Assembly (NCBI GenBank): GCA_015662475.1
Contig: DQUB01000069.1
Coordinates: 1 to 23,003 of the forward strand
Source of the DNA: Pyrodictium sp.
GTDB taxonomy: Archaea; Thermoproteota; Thermoprotei_A; Sulfolobales; Pyrodictiaceae
Length of the DNA stretch: 23,003 nt
Direction: 5' to 3'
This document shows, piece after piece, positions 15,742-22,634 of the stretch. Within the stretch, counting starts at the first letter, position 1. Each line of letters opens with the position of its first letter. The notes under the pieces were generated by a model. That model searched no databases, was not told the origin of the DNA, and worked only from the letters and a program-made list of their open reading frames with translations. The translations under genes and the position numbers were made by a program.

Positions 15742-16775
15742 TCAAGTGTCTAATTTGCAGATCTTGTTCGCAAATGCACCAACCACCTGACTACAATCCT
15801 GAAAATCCGCTTAGAATTAAAGTGTTGCAACGTAGTCTACATCTTCGCAGAGTTTGTGAAGAAATAGATGTTAGCATTGTTAGTGACCATTTCTACATGC
15901 TTTACAGAGTACACGACAAAAACTATGTTGAGAACATGCTTAAAAGGTTGAAAACTGTAAGAAAACCTGTGTATCTTGACGAAGACACGTATATTGAACC
16001 TACAACAATTCATGCAGTTAGAGAAACGCTTGCACTGCTAGCCTATGGAGTTGAACTATTATCGTCAAGACGGTGTAGGCATGTTATAGCATTGGTTAGA
16101 CCACCTAGCCACCATGCAGGTAGAAGAAGATTTGGTGGATTCTGTATTTTCAACCACTCAGCTGCAGCTACAGCATCTCTCCTCGACAGCTACGATTTCA
16201 TAGCAGTATTAGATTTCGATGCACACTATGGTGATGGTTTTGCAGAAATATTTTATGAAGACGATAGGGTGCTCTACATAAGTTTGCATGAAGATCCTAG
16301 ATACATGTTCCCATATAGAGGATTTCCCGAGGAAGCTGGAAGAGGGAGAGGGCTAGGCTACACAGTAAACATCGTCATGCCTAAAGGTGCAACAGACAAA
16401 CATTACCATAGGGCTTTTGACGAAGTATTATGCCCCCTCTTAGATGCTATGAAGCCTAAAGCTATTGTGGTTCTTTTAGGCCTCGATACACACTGGAAAG
16501 ACGAGCTTACAGACATCAATGCAACACTCAATCTATATGCTGATATTGGCAGACTAGTACGCCGCTACAGTCTAAGTTTAACAGTTCTAGAAGGAGGCTA
16601 CAGTTTATGGGTGTTGCCTCGCGGCATAGCCAATTACATTGCAGGTTTGAAAGGGGAAGAACAACCGTATAGAGAGGAGGAGTATCCAGCTCCGCTAGAG
16701 GTTGATAGAAGATTTGAACGGTTTATAGATAGGACTAAGAAGGTTATTAAGAAGTATCTTAGGATAGACCTTTAG
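15738..16775 (+). CDS. Histone deacetylase / acetoin-utilisation superfamily deacetylase
   Basis: A zinc-dependent amidohydrolase of the arginase/deacetylase fold. Relatives remove acetyl groups from lysines, polyamines or small molecules. About 345 residues. Catalytic features are intact: H125-H126 in RPPSHHAG, zinc ligands D161 and H163 in DFDAHYGDG and D250 in LGLDTHWKDEL, and the transition-state tyrosine Y288 in LEGGY. The N-terminus is odd: C4-x2-C7-x2-C10-x3-H14 precedes the usual first active-site loop. A TTG at 15720 opens the frame, but the ATG at 15738 overlaps the mcm TGA as ATGA, so coupled translation is likely. The substrate is unknown; context hints at chromatin or replication proteins. 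Confidence 0.92.
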   Translation: MIKCLICRSCSQMHQPPDYNPENPLRIKVLQRSLHLRRVCEEIDVSIVSDHFYMLYRVHDKNYVENMLKRLKTVRKPVYLDEDTYIEPTTIHAVRETLALLAYGVELLSSRRCRHVIALVRPPSHHAGRRRFGGFCIFNHSAAATASLLDSYDFIAVLDFDAHYGDGFAEIFYEDDRVLYISLHEDPRYMFPYRGFPEEAGRGRGLGYTVNIVMPKGATDKHYHRAFDEVLCPLLDAMKPKAIVVLLGLDTHWKDELTDINATLNLYADIGRLVRRYSLSLTVLEGGYSLWVLPRGIANYIAGLKGEEQPYREEEYPAPLEVDRRFERFIDRTKKVIKKYLRIDL

Positions 16776-16779
16776 ACCA

Positions 16780-17031
16780 TCATTCAGTTAGACAACCTTC
16801 TTCCTTCAATCTTATTCTCCACAAACTCACTGGAGTCCACATTATCCATGCTGGAACCCTCTTTATGAACTCATATGCCTCCTCCCAACTTTCAAGCCCA
16901 AGTTTTTCTGCAAGTTCTTCGAGGCTCATTGGCCTGTGTATGTATTCTTGTAGCACTTCGATAACGCCAGGGCTCAAGAATATCTCCTTATCGCCTACCG
17001 TGACTACATAACGACGACATTTCTCGTTCAT
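16780..17031 (-). CDS. Small hypothetical protein, possible winged helix
   Basis: An 83-residue protein I do not recognise. It has a likely beta start (RRYVVTVGDKEIFLS), then helices PGVIEVLQEYIHR and SLEELAEKLGLESWEEAYEFIKRV that could be a helix-turn-helix, and a tryptophan-containing end (WIMWTPVSLWRIRL). It has only two cysteines and no signal peptide. The ATG is supported by AAGGG about 8 bases upstream, and a TATA-like CATATAAC at about 17065-17073 on the minus strand lies some 35-40 bases before it. It therefore seems to have its own promoter. Its stop is 4 bases from the convergent deacetylase stop. A real gene is likely; function is unknown. Confidence 0.7.
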   Translation of the reverse strand: MNEKCRRYVVTVGDKEIFLSPGVIEVLQEYIHRPMSLEELAEKLGLESWEEAYEFIKRVPAWIMWTPVSLWRIRLKEEGCLTE

Positions 17032-17064
17032 ACAACATCCCTTTACACGTGAAGCTGTCGCGGG

Positions 17065-17073
17065 GTTATATGT
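17065..17073 (-). promoter_or_regulatory. TATA-like element upstream of the 83-residue ORF
   Basis: On the minus strand ACATATAAC (plus strand GTTATATGT) lies about 35-40 bases before the ATG at 17031. It would place the transcription start near 17043, just before an AAGGG ribosome-binding site. It lies just beyond the 3' side of the GC-rich element. Confidence 0.4.
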
Positions 17074-17155
17074 TCTGGCGGGCGGTACCCGGGGGCGGAA
17101 GGTCGTACGCGAACATCATCTTTCAGCGCTGGAACGCGCGGGCATCCCGCCCGTG
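17070..17155 (-). ncRNA. Candidate structured non-coding RNA, GC-rich
   Basis: Bases 17071-17150 are 54/80 G+C by my count, far above the flanking genes. In AT-rich hyperthermophiles such islands usually mark structured RNA. Read on the minus strand, CGGGCGG (17153-17147) pairs with CCGCCCG (17085-17079), and GCCCG (17143-17139) pairs with CGGGU (17091-17087), giving a 12-bp interrupted stem. Near the apex, CUGA (17126-17123), a 3-base spacer and AUGAUG (17119-17114) resemble a kink-loop bound by L7Ae. An ACA follows the stem at 17073-17071. TATA-like CTATAAC at about 17176-17182 would place a start near 17153, at the foot of the stem. It matches no family I can name; an H/ACA-like guide or other L7Ae-associated RNA is a guess. 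Strand and ends are inferred. Confidence 0.45.
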
Positions 17156-17162
17156 AATAAGC

Positions 17163-17184
17163 ATTAATATTATTAGTTATAGTT
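17163..17184 (-). promoter_or_regulatory. AT-rich promoter-like tract upstream of candidate ncRNA
   Basis: The minus strand reads CTATAACTAATAATATTAAT across this tract, with TATA-like CTATAAC centred about 26 bases before the 5' end of the GC-rich stem. It lies just past the end of the THEP1-type gene and may also contribute to its termination. Confidence 0.35.
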
Positions 17185-17193
17185 TGAGCCTTA

Positions 17194-17757
17194 TTATGTT
17201 TTAGTGGGATTTACGATGTTTTTGAAGCTGTTGATGATGTTGTCTAACAGTGTATTCCTATTTTCAATTGTTACGGTAAACCAAATCCCATAGTTTTTAA
17301 GTAGTGGTAAAATCTCTACATCGTTTAAACGCATATGTGCTACAAACAAGCCTGGTTTACCACTTCTAAGAGCTTTCAATATAGAGTTTCTTACTTGTGG
17401 AATGCGTAGCTCCATAGGTCCAATCTCGTCTATCGCGATTACGTCTGCTTCTCTAATAGCATCTTCGACTGCTCGAGTTGCAACGTTGGCAGCTTCATCA
17501 ACGCATAGCCTATATTTTCCGAGACGAGGTCCGCTGCACAATGTTTTATGTGCAAGCCACCCTTCATACTTGCCGTCTAGACTTCTGATTCTAAACCCTA
17601 CTCTAACACCTCCTTCACGTACTTCGGGGCAGGTAAAACCGCCTACTCTCATGTTCTGGCTTTTGAGGATTTCGATGACCTTGTTGAATAGCGTGGTTTT
17701 ACCAACTCCAGGTCTACCTGTAATCACTATGTACCGGTATTGAGAGCTCAAACCCAT
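17194..17757 (-). CDS. THEP1-family nucleoside triphosphatase (P-loop)
   Basis: A P-loop NTPase of the THEP1/NTPCR family, which hydrolyses nucleoside triphosphates; its cellular role is not well defined. The 187-residue protein has Walker A TGRPGVGKTT with K20, a conserved N-terminal segment MRVGGFTCPEVREGGVRVGF, and the Walker B motif VIAIDEIGPMEL with D110-E111 and E116, all typical of the family. A DEAANVATRAV region precedes the Walker B. The ATG at 17757 overlaps the end of the upstream GTPase gene by 10 bases. A TTG two codons on lies 6 bases after GGTGA and could be the true start. The gene is probably cotranscribed with the GTPase. Confidence 0.92.
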   Translation of the reverse strand: MGLSSQYRYIVITGRPGVGKTTLFNKVIEILKSQNMRVGGFTCPEVREGGVRVGFRIRSLDGKYEGWLAHKTLCSGPRLGKYRLCVDEAANVATRAVEDAIREADVIAIDEIGPMELRIPQVRNSILKALRSGKPGLFVAHMRLNDVEILPLLKNYGIWFTVTIENRNTLLDNIINSFKNIVNPTKT

Positions 17758-18581
17758 TCACCCGTAGATGTTTTCTTCTTTTCGCGGATCTTGGCAAGGT
17801 ATTCTTCTGGAGGTACGTAGAATCGTAGTTTGCCCTCGTGATAGTCTCTAATAACAGCTTTAGCTGCCTCCTCTATTAGTGGCTCACCTGTGGTCTTGTA
17901 TCGCCATCCTCGCTTCAAAGCTATAAGCTCCAGTATCTTGTAGGGGTCTGTCTCGTCTATGCCATAGGCCTCCTTTACAGCTAGTGGGTTGTAGCGTAAA
18001 GCTCTCTCGAGAAGCATCATTGCTGGTTTGACAGGATCTTCAAGCTGTTCTGGTGGTTTTCCTCGAAGTACTGATTCTAGAGGCCCGCCTTCGACAGGTA
18101 TTATGCCTGGCGTATCGATCATGTAGAGGTTCTCACCTATACGGTATAATTGTGCTTGTTTAGTGTAACCAGGGCTTCCGGGTATTGGACTTGTTGAAGC
18201 GGCATGACGGCCTTTAAGCGCATTTATTATTGTAGATTTGCCGGTTTTTGGAAAACCTGTTACAGCGACTATTGTGGGTGTTGTGTCTGAAACTTCTCTA
18301 ATGGCGCGACGTAGCACTCTAGTGCCTTTATGGTCTCGAGCTGCCATGTAGACGGCATAGTAGCCCATGTCCTCGAAAATCTTCTTCCATTTTTCAGCAA
18401 CATCTCTGGGCACTAGGTCCGACTTGTTTATGACTATGATCAGTTTTCTGCCAAGAGCTTTAACCATTCGCTCTAACCGTCTACTCCTAGTGCTTATAGG
18501 GTCTCTAGCATCCAGTACCTCTAGCACGACATCAGCTCGCCTAATAAGCCATGCAATGCTGCGCCATGATGCAAGTATCAC
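17748..18581 (-). CDS. Circularly permuted GTPase (YlqF/RbgA-like, MMR_HSR1)
   Basis: A GTPase of the circularly permuted YlqF/YawG group, whose studied members act in large ribosomal subunit assembly. The G motifs occur in permuted order: G4 NKSD at 52-55, then G1 GFPKTGKS at 109-116, a probable G2 threonine in SPGYTKQ (134-141), and G3 DTPG at 156-159. The C-terminal region (about 185-277) is helical and rich in lysine, and could bind RNA. The GTG start has GGGTG 8 bases upstream. The gene follows polB by 62 bases on the same strand and overlaps the THEP1-type gene by 10 bases, so polB, GTPase and NTPase may share a transcript. Confidence 0.92.
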   Translation of the reverse strand: MILASWRSIAWLIRRADVVLEVLDARDPISTRSRRLERMVKALGRKLIIVINKSDLVPRDVAEKWKKIFEDMGYYAVYMAARDHKGTRVLRRAIREVSDTTPTIVAVTGFPKTGKSTIINALKGRHAASTSPIPGSPGYTKQAQLYRIGENLYMIDTPGIIPVEGGPLESVLRGKPPEQLEDPVKPAMMLLERALRYNPLAVKEAYGIDETDPYKILELIALKRGWRYKTTGEPLIEEAAKAVIRDYHEGKLRFYVPPEEYLAKIREKKKTSTGEWV

Positions 18582-18621
18582 TCTTGAAACACCCTAGGCT
18601 AAGTTGTTGAGAAGTAGTTAT

Positions 18622-18644
18622 CCCCTCAAAAATCTTGAGTTTTT
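18622..18644. terminator. Small inverted repeat with T-run after polB
   Basis: CTCAA (18625-18629) and TTGAG (18635-18639) form a 5-bp inverted repeat with a 5-base loop. On the plus strand it is followed by TTTTT running into the polB stop; on the minus strand the loop itself holds TTTTT. It lies within 20 bases of the polB end and may help terminate polB transcription. The stem is short for a hyperthermophile, so this is weak. Confidence 0.25.
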
Positions 18645-21043
18645 CATCTGCTACTCGGTCTTAGAAAATCGAAGAGGCTTTTTCGCGTAACTGCAACACC
18701 CTTTAACCTTCTCTCGGTTATCCCAAAGTAGCTCAGTATGCGTAGAGCTGCAGGTATTATTTGATGGTCTATGTAGTAGTCTACGTCTAGCTGGTTAGGT
18801 TTAACCATAAAGTATGGGTAGGCTCTTTGCGATAGCTTACCACTGCCCTTAACTATGACATAGCCTATTTTGTCGCCAACACTAACCTTAAAGCCTTTCT
18901 CAAGCATTCTCTTTGCTGCAACAACATGGGCTGCTTCAACACTGTACTCGCTCAACTTTTTGCTCAACGTCTTCCAGATAACGAGCTTTTCTACTGGTAT
19001 TTTACCCTCTTTCAACTCTCTTATCACCTTCTGAACATACTCTATCGCTTTTTCGGTGTCCCCAGTCTTAAGAACAATCTCTACTATCTTGCTCTGCACG
19101 TCCTTAGCCAGTTCACACCAATCACCTCTTACAGCTTCAAAGCCTACAATGTCTATTCTTCCATCAGCTAGTAGACCTGCATATCTCTTCTTAGCCTCTG
19201 TGAAGAAGACCCTCTTGTACACCTTGTCAATCTTTATCTCGAAACCTAGTTCCTTCTCAACAAACTCTATGAGCTTTCTTATCTTCTCCTCATCGTAGGT
19301 TACGAACAACGAGTCTGTGTCGCCATAGATAACTCTAAGACCAAGTTTTTTAGCATAATCAATTGCCATGCGTATGAGCTGTCTCCCCCACGCAGTAACA
19401 GCTTCTGCACACTCTCGACAATACCAGCGTGCAGCTGGCCACCCCATGTAGCCGTAGGTTGCATTGGCCAATACTTTTACAGCCTTTTGCCTCTCGTCGA
19501 GAAGCCTATACTCTGGGCTATCAGGAGGATACTTTTTCATCTCTTCACGAATCTTCTTCCTAACACTAAGTAGCTCTTCCAACACCCTCTTAAAGAAGCC
19601 AGGTGGATGCTTTCTAAACTTGTGGCCAACCTCTGGCGCTACATAGACCTCGTCGGGTTTGTAGGATTCTCCTACTCTAACAAGAGTATCGGGACCAACG
19701 TTATACTTTATCATGATGTTTGGATACATCGAGCTAAAGTCTAGTACAGCAACGTTCTCGTGAACACCCTTTAGCGGTTCCAGCACTATAGCTCCACGAT
19801 AACTTTCTCCAGGCCTCTCCACCCTATTAGGGATGAGCTCACCCATATCGTATGCAGCACGCTTTAAATACCATTCAAGCCTAAAACCAACGCCCATAGC
19901 GCCAACTTGGTCTAGTGGAATGCCGGTGATGTACGATAGCTGGATTGCGAAAGGTAGTATCTTCTCTGCAAGACCATAGGTTGACCTAACATCGTCAAGC
20001 GCATATCTTACTAGAAGAGGTCTTTTCTTCGGGTCATCCCAATAGTCTGGGATTTCCCACCAGGGGATTAACACACGTTCACTCTTCTTCATAACACCTA
20101 GATATTCAGCAACTTCTTCAAGAGTTTTCACTTTTATCTCGTGCATTTCTTCTGCATAGTCGTAAAGGTCTACGTTTAGTCTACCAGGGATCGAAACATG
20201 GCCATGAACGCTTGTTGTTGGCTCAGCTCCAACTCTACGTGTAACGTCAACTCTCAGTCCTAGATGGTGTGCTCTATCGATGATATATGGCCAGTCAAAC
20301 TTGTTGCTATTATAACCAACGATTATGTCTGGATCGTATTCGCGAACATAGTCTATGAATTCGATGAGCACCTTTCTATCGTTCTTTCCGTCATCGGCTA
20401 CAAATGTATGTTCTTCACCTCTATCGTTTTTAACGGCTATTATGATTATAGGGTCTTTCTCTGGTCTTGGACTGCCAGAGCGATTGTAGACTTCAATATC
20501 GAATGCAAGTATTCTCATGTCCGGTAGTTTATGTTCTGGTGCTGGTTGTGGATCGGAAACAACATTGTATACCTCTTCAACTCTATACCCAGCCTGTCTC
20601 CCTCTACTCTCAACTTCTACCTCGTACCATCTAAACGGGTAAAGGTGTTTATCTATAAGGTACCTCATTGCAAACCTTATATCAGCTTCTAAAACCTCTT
20701 CAACACCATCTATCTTTTTTACCTCTTCCCTATACTCTCTAACAGCCTCCGGTAGCACTGTCGTTACCTTAACAACCTTTCTAGGTCTACCAAAATACTT
20801 CCTATCGACTATTGAAACGTCTATGATGGGGCTTTTAGGCTTGCTTAATGCTCTAATCCTGCTCGCGATATGCTCGACACTAGCATCCTTTTTAGGGAGA
20901 ACGTAGAAGTATGGGCGGAACCGTCTATCTAGAAGTACAACTCGTCTTCCACTTTCATCTATGCCCCAGAGAATGATGATAGGCTCTCTACCTACAACCT
21001 CATAGCTTGAGTCGAGAAGCATAAACTTGATCTTCTCGGTCAA
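18644..21043 (-). CDS. polB: Family B DNA polymerase with 3'-5' exonuclease
   Basis: A replicative family B DNA polymerase of 799 residues, very similar to Pyrodictium-type PolB as I remember it. The exonuclease domain shows Exo I LAFDIEVY with D182 and E184, Exo II VGYNSNKFDWPYI and Exo III YALDDVRSTYGL. The polymerase domain shows motif A DFSSMYPNIM with D435, motif B KVLANATYGYMGW, and motif C YGDTDSLFV with D575 and D577. The linker has SYRGAIV where many PolBs have YxGG. No intein interrupts these motifs. The C-terminus ends in RKSLFDFL plus five residues, a PCNA-interaction-like motif with the usual glutamine replaced. The TTG start has GAGGGG 8-9 bases upstream. The acetyltransferase gene ends 6 bases before it. 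Confidence 0.97.
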   Translation of the reverse strand: MTEKIKFMLLDSSYEVVGREPIIILWGIDESGRRVVLLDRRFRPYFYVLPKKDASVEHIASRIRALSKPKSPIIDVSIVDRKYFGRPRKVVKVTTVLPEAVREYREEVKKIDGVEEVLEADIRFAMRYLIDKHLYPFRWYEVEVESRGRQAGYRVEEVYNVVSDPQPAPEHKLPDMRILAFDIEVYNRSGSPRPEKDPIIIIAVKNDRGEEHTFVADDGKNDRKVLIEFIDYVREYDPDIIVGYNSNKFDWPYIIDRAHHLGLRVDVTRRVGAEPTTSVHGHVSIPGRLNVDLYDYAEEMHEIKVKTLEEVAEYLGVMKKSERVLIPWWEIPDYWDDPKKRPLLVRYALDDVRSTYGLAEKILPFAIQLSYITGIPLDQVGAMGVGFRLEWYLKRAAYDMGELIPNRVERPGESYRGAIVLEPLKGVHENVAVLDFSSMYPNIMIKYNVGPDTLVRVGESYKPDEVYVAPEVGHKFRKHPPGFFKRVLEELLSVRKKIREEMKKYPPDSPEYRLLDERQKAVKVLANATYGYMGWPAARWYCRECAEAVTAWGRQLIRMAIDYAKKLGLRVIYGDTDSLFVTYDEEKIRKLIEFVEKELGFEIKIDKVYKRVFFTEAKKRYAGLLADGRIDIVGFEAVRGDWCELAKDVQSKIVEIVLKTGDTEKAIEYVQKVIRELKEGKIPVEKLVIWKTLSKKLSEYSVEAAHVVAAKRMLEKGFKVSVGDKIGYVIVKGSGKLSQRAYPYFMVKPNQLDVDYYIDHQIIPAALRILSYFGITERRLKGVAVTRKSLFDFLRPSSR

Positions 21044-21049
21044 AAGAAG

Positions 21050-21526
21050 CTACCCCTCTACTAGTACTTGCGAACGACAAAGCTTAACCATTGCGATAGC
21101 ATGTTTGCCTGGCCCATAGTAGTTTGGAATCAACATAAACCATCGATAGCCTGAACTATGGTACAGGTTTAGTGCTGGCCAATTAGTGTAACTGACTTCT
21201 AATATGCATACGTTGTAGCCTTCAGCAGCACACAGCTCTTCTAGACTCTCTAAAAGTGCACGTCCAACCCCTCTACGTCTACACTTTGGGTGAACAGCTA
21301 TGCTAGCTATATGACATACTCTCTCACGTTTTGGTACAGCAGCAGCATAGCCTATAATCTCCCCTTCCACGTTATAGGCAGCGATGAAGAGGTTGCCGGC
21401 AAGACTATACAACGCTCTGAGATACCAGGCTGGGTAAGGATCTTCGAAAGAGAGTTTTTCGATCTCGTGTACCTGTGGTAAACTCTCTTTAGGTGGTGTA
21501 GCTATTTTTGCAAGCTGGCATAGCAA
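21050..21526 (-). CDS. rimI: GNAT N-acetyltransferase (RimI/ArdI-like)
   Basis: Probably the archaeal N-terminal protein acetyltransferase, which transfers acetyl from acetyl-CoA to protein N-termini; related enzymes may also act on lysines. The GNAT fold is clear: LPQVHEIEKLSFEDPYP start, central strands around IIGYAAAVP and ASIAVHPKCR, the acetyl-CoA pyrophosphate loop RRRGVGRALL, and the C-terminal NLYHSSGY ... LIPNYYGPGKHAIAM region usual for RimI-type proteins. The open frame extends upstream to 21619, overlapping pelota, but family alignment puts the start near the TTG at 21526 (158 residues), with GGTG about 12 bases before it. It lies 6 bases before polB and is divergent from pelota. 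Confidence 0.9.
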   Translation of the reverse strand: MLCQLAKIATPPKESLPQVHEIEKLSFEDPYPAWYLRALYSLAGNLFIAAYNVEGEIIGYAAAVPKRERVCHIASIAVHPKCRRRGVGRALLESLEELCAAEGYNVCILEVSYTNWPALNLYHSSGYRWFMLIPNYYGPGKHAIAMVKLCRSQVLVEG

Positions 21527-21551
21527 GATAGTGGAACACCAGGTGTCTACT

Positions 21552-22634
21552 GTGAAGATTGTAGAATATGACTCTAAGCATGGCGTTTTGAAACTTATAC
21601 CGGAATCTAGCGACGACATATGGCTTTTATCGCTTGTGATAAAGCCTGGCGATCTAGTGAGAGGTAGGACGTTTAGAGAGGTAAGGTTTGGGGAGAGGGG
21701 GTCGGGGAGATCGTCTAGAATACCTATGGTCTTAACAATAAGGGTTGAAAACGTTGATTTTCAGCCATTCAGTACAAGACTTAGAGTACGTGGTGTTGTG
21801 GTGGAAGGACCCGAAAAGTTTGGTGTTAAAGGTAAGCATCACACTATAACAGTTGATGTGGGCCAGGAAATAACAATTATTAAGGAGGGTGGATGGCCGC
21901 GTCAACTTCTCGAAAAGCTTGAAAAGAGTAGGTTTAGGTCAAAAGTTATTGTTGTAGCAGTTGACTATGACGAATATGCTATAGGTGTTGTGCAAGAGCA
22001 GGGATTAAGGATAGTTGTCGAAGAAGCATTACGACTTCCAGGCAAGGATGATCCTAGTAGAAGTGAGAAACTTGTGCAGACAACCACAACAATTGCTAAG
22101 AGGGTATTGGACATTGCTAAGAGAGAAAGTATAGGTTCTGTTATAGTTGTTGGACCAGGTTTTGTCAAAGAATATGTTGTCGAGAAGCTAAAGGAACTTG
22201 ATGGGCTGAAAATAGTTGTTGACACTGTCTCTGTAGGTGGCGTTGCAGGAATACATGAAGCTATTAGAAGGGGTGTTGTAAGACGAGTTTTAGCAGAACT
22301 TGAGCTTGCAGAGGTTATCGAGCTTGTTGGAGAGTTTGAAAAGCTTATTGTCAAAGAACCTGAACGTGTTGCATATGGAATCGATGATGTAGAATATGCT
22401 TTAGAGCAAGGTGCTGTAGAAAAACTGGTATTGTTAGACGAGCTTCTACATAGCCCCGACCCAGCAATGAGAGAACGTGTTGATAAGATGTTGAAAATGG
22501 CAGATAGAATCTCGTCTAAAATATACCTTGTTGGACGGGAACATCCAGCCTATCTAAAGATCAAGGGTCTTGGTGGCGTCTTTGCAATTCTCCGCTACCC
22601 TCTCCCCCGCAATACTCTCTCTCAACAACCCTAG
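21552..22634 (+). CDS. pelA: Pelota (aPelota/Dom34), ribosome rescue factor
   Basis: An archaeal homologue of Dom34/Pelota, an eRF1-like protein that enters stalled ribosomes with aEF1A or ABCE1 and promotes subunit splitting. The three eRF1-type domains are visible. The N-terminal Sm-like domain runs from MKIVEYDSKHGVLKLIPE to about residue 130, the central domain from about KVIVVAVDYDEYAIGVV to VAGIHEAIRRG, and the C-terminal domain from VEYALEQGAVEKLVLLDELL to the end. No GGQ motif is seen, as expected for pelota. The frame opens at a GTG at 21531, but the GTG at 21552 follows AGGTG by 6 bases and matches the family start. The 3' end overlaps the convergent gene by 74 bases. Confidence 0.94.
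   Translation: MKIVEYDSKHGVLKLIPESSDDIWLLSLVIKPGDLVRGRTFREVRFGERGSGRSSRIPMVLTIRVENVDFQPFSTRLRVRGVVVEGPEKFGVKGKHHTITVDVGQEITIIKEGGWPRQLLEKLEKSRFRSKVIVVAVDYDEYAIGVVQEQGLRIVVEEALRLPGKDDPSRSEKLVQTTTTIAKRVLDIAKRESIGSVIVVGPGFVKEYVVEKLKELDGLKIVVDTVSVGGVAGIHEAIRRGVVRRVLAELELAEVIELVGEFEKLIVKEPERVAYGIDDVEYALEQGAVEKLVLLDELLHSPDPAMRERVDKMLKMADRISSKIYLVGREHPAYLKIKGLGGVFAILRYPLPRNTLSQQP

Noticed and set aside
17076..17153. tRNA-like features on the minus strand: a 7-bp closing stem, 78-base span and a following CCA
   Set aside because: No T-arm GGTTCRANTCC, no U8 in place and no recognisable D-arm or anticodon stem. The CCA is probably chance.
17055..17190. Possible replication origin: GC-rich patch beside an AT-rich tract, with TTCCAG...GAAA loosely like a mini-ORB
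   Set aside because: Only one poor match, wrong internal spacing, no repeated boxes, and too short an interval for an archaeal origin.
18644..21043. Inteins in polB, rfcS or mcm
   Set aside because: The usual insertion sites (polymerase motifs A, B and C; Walker A of RfcS; Walker A of MCM) are contiguous and uninterrupted.
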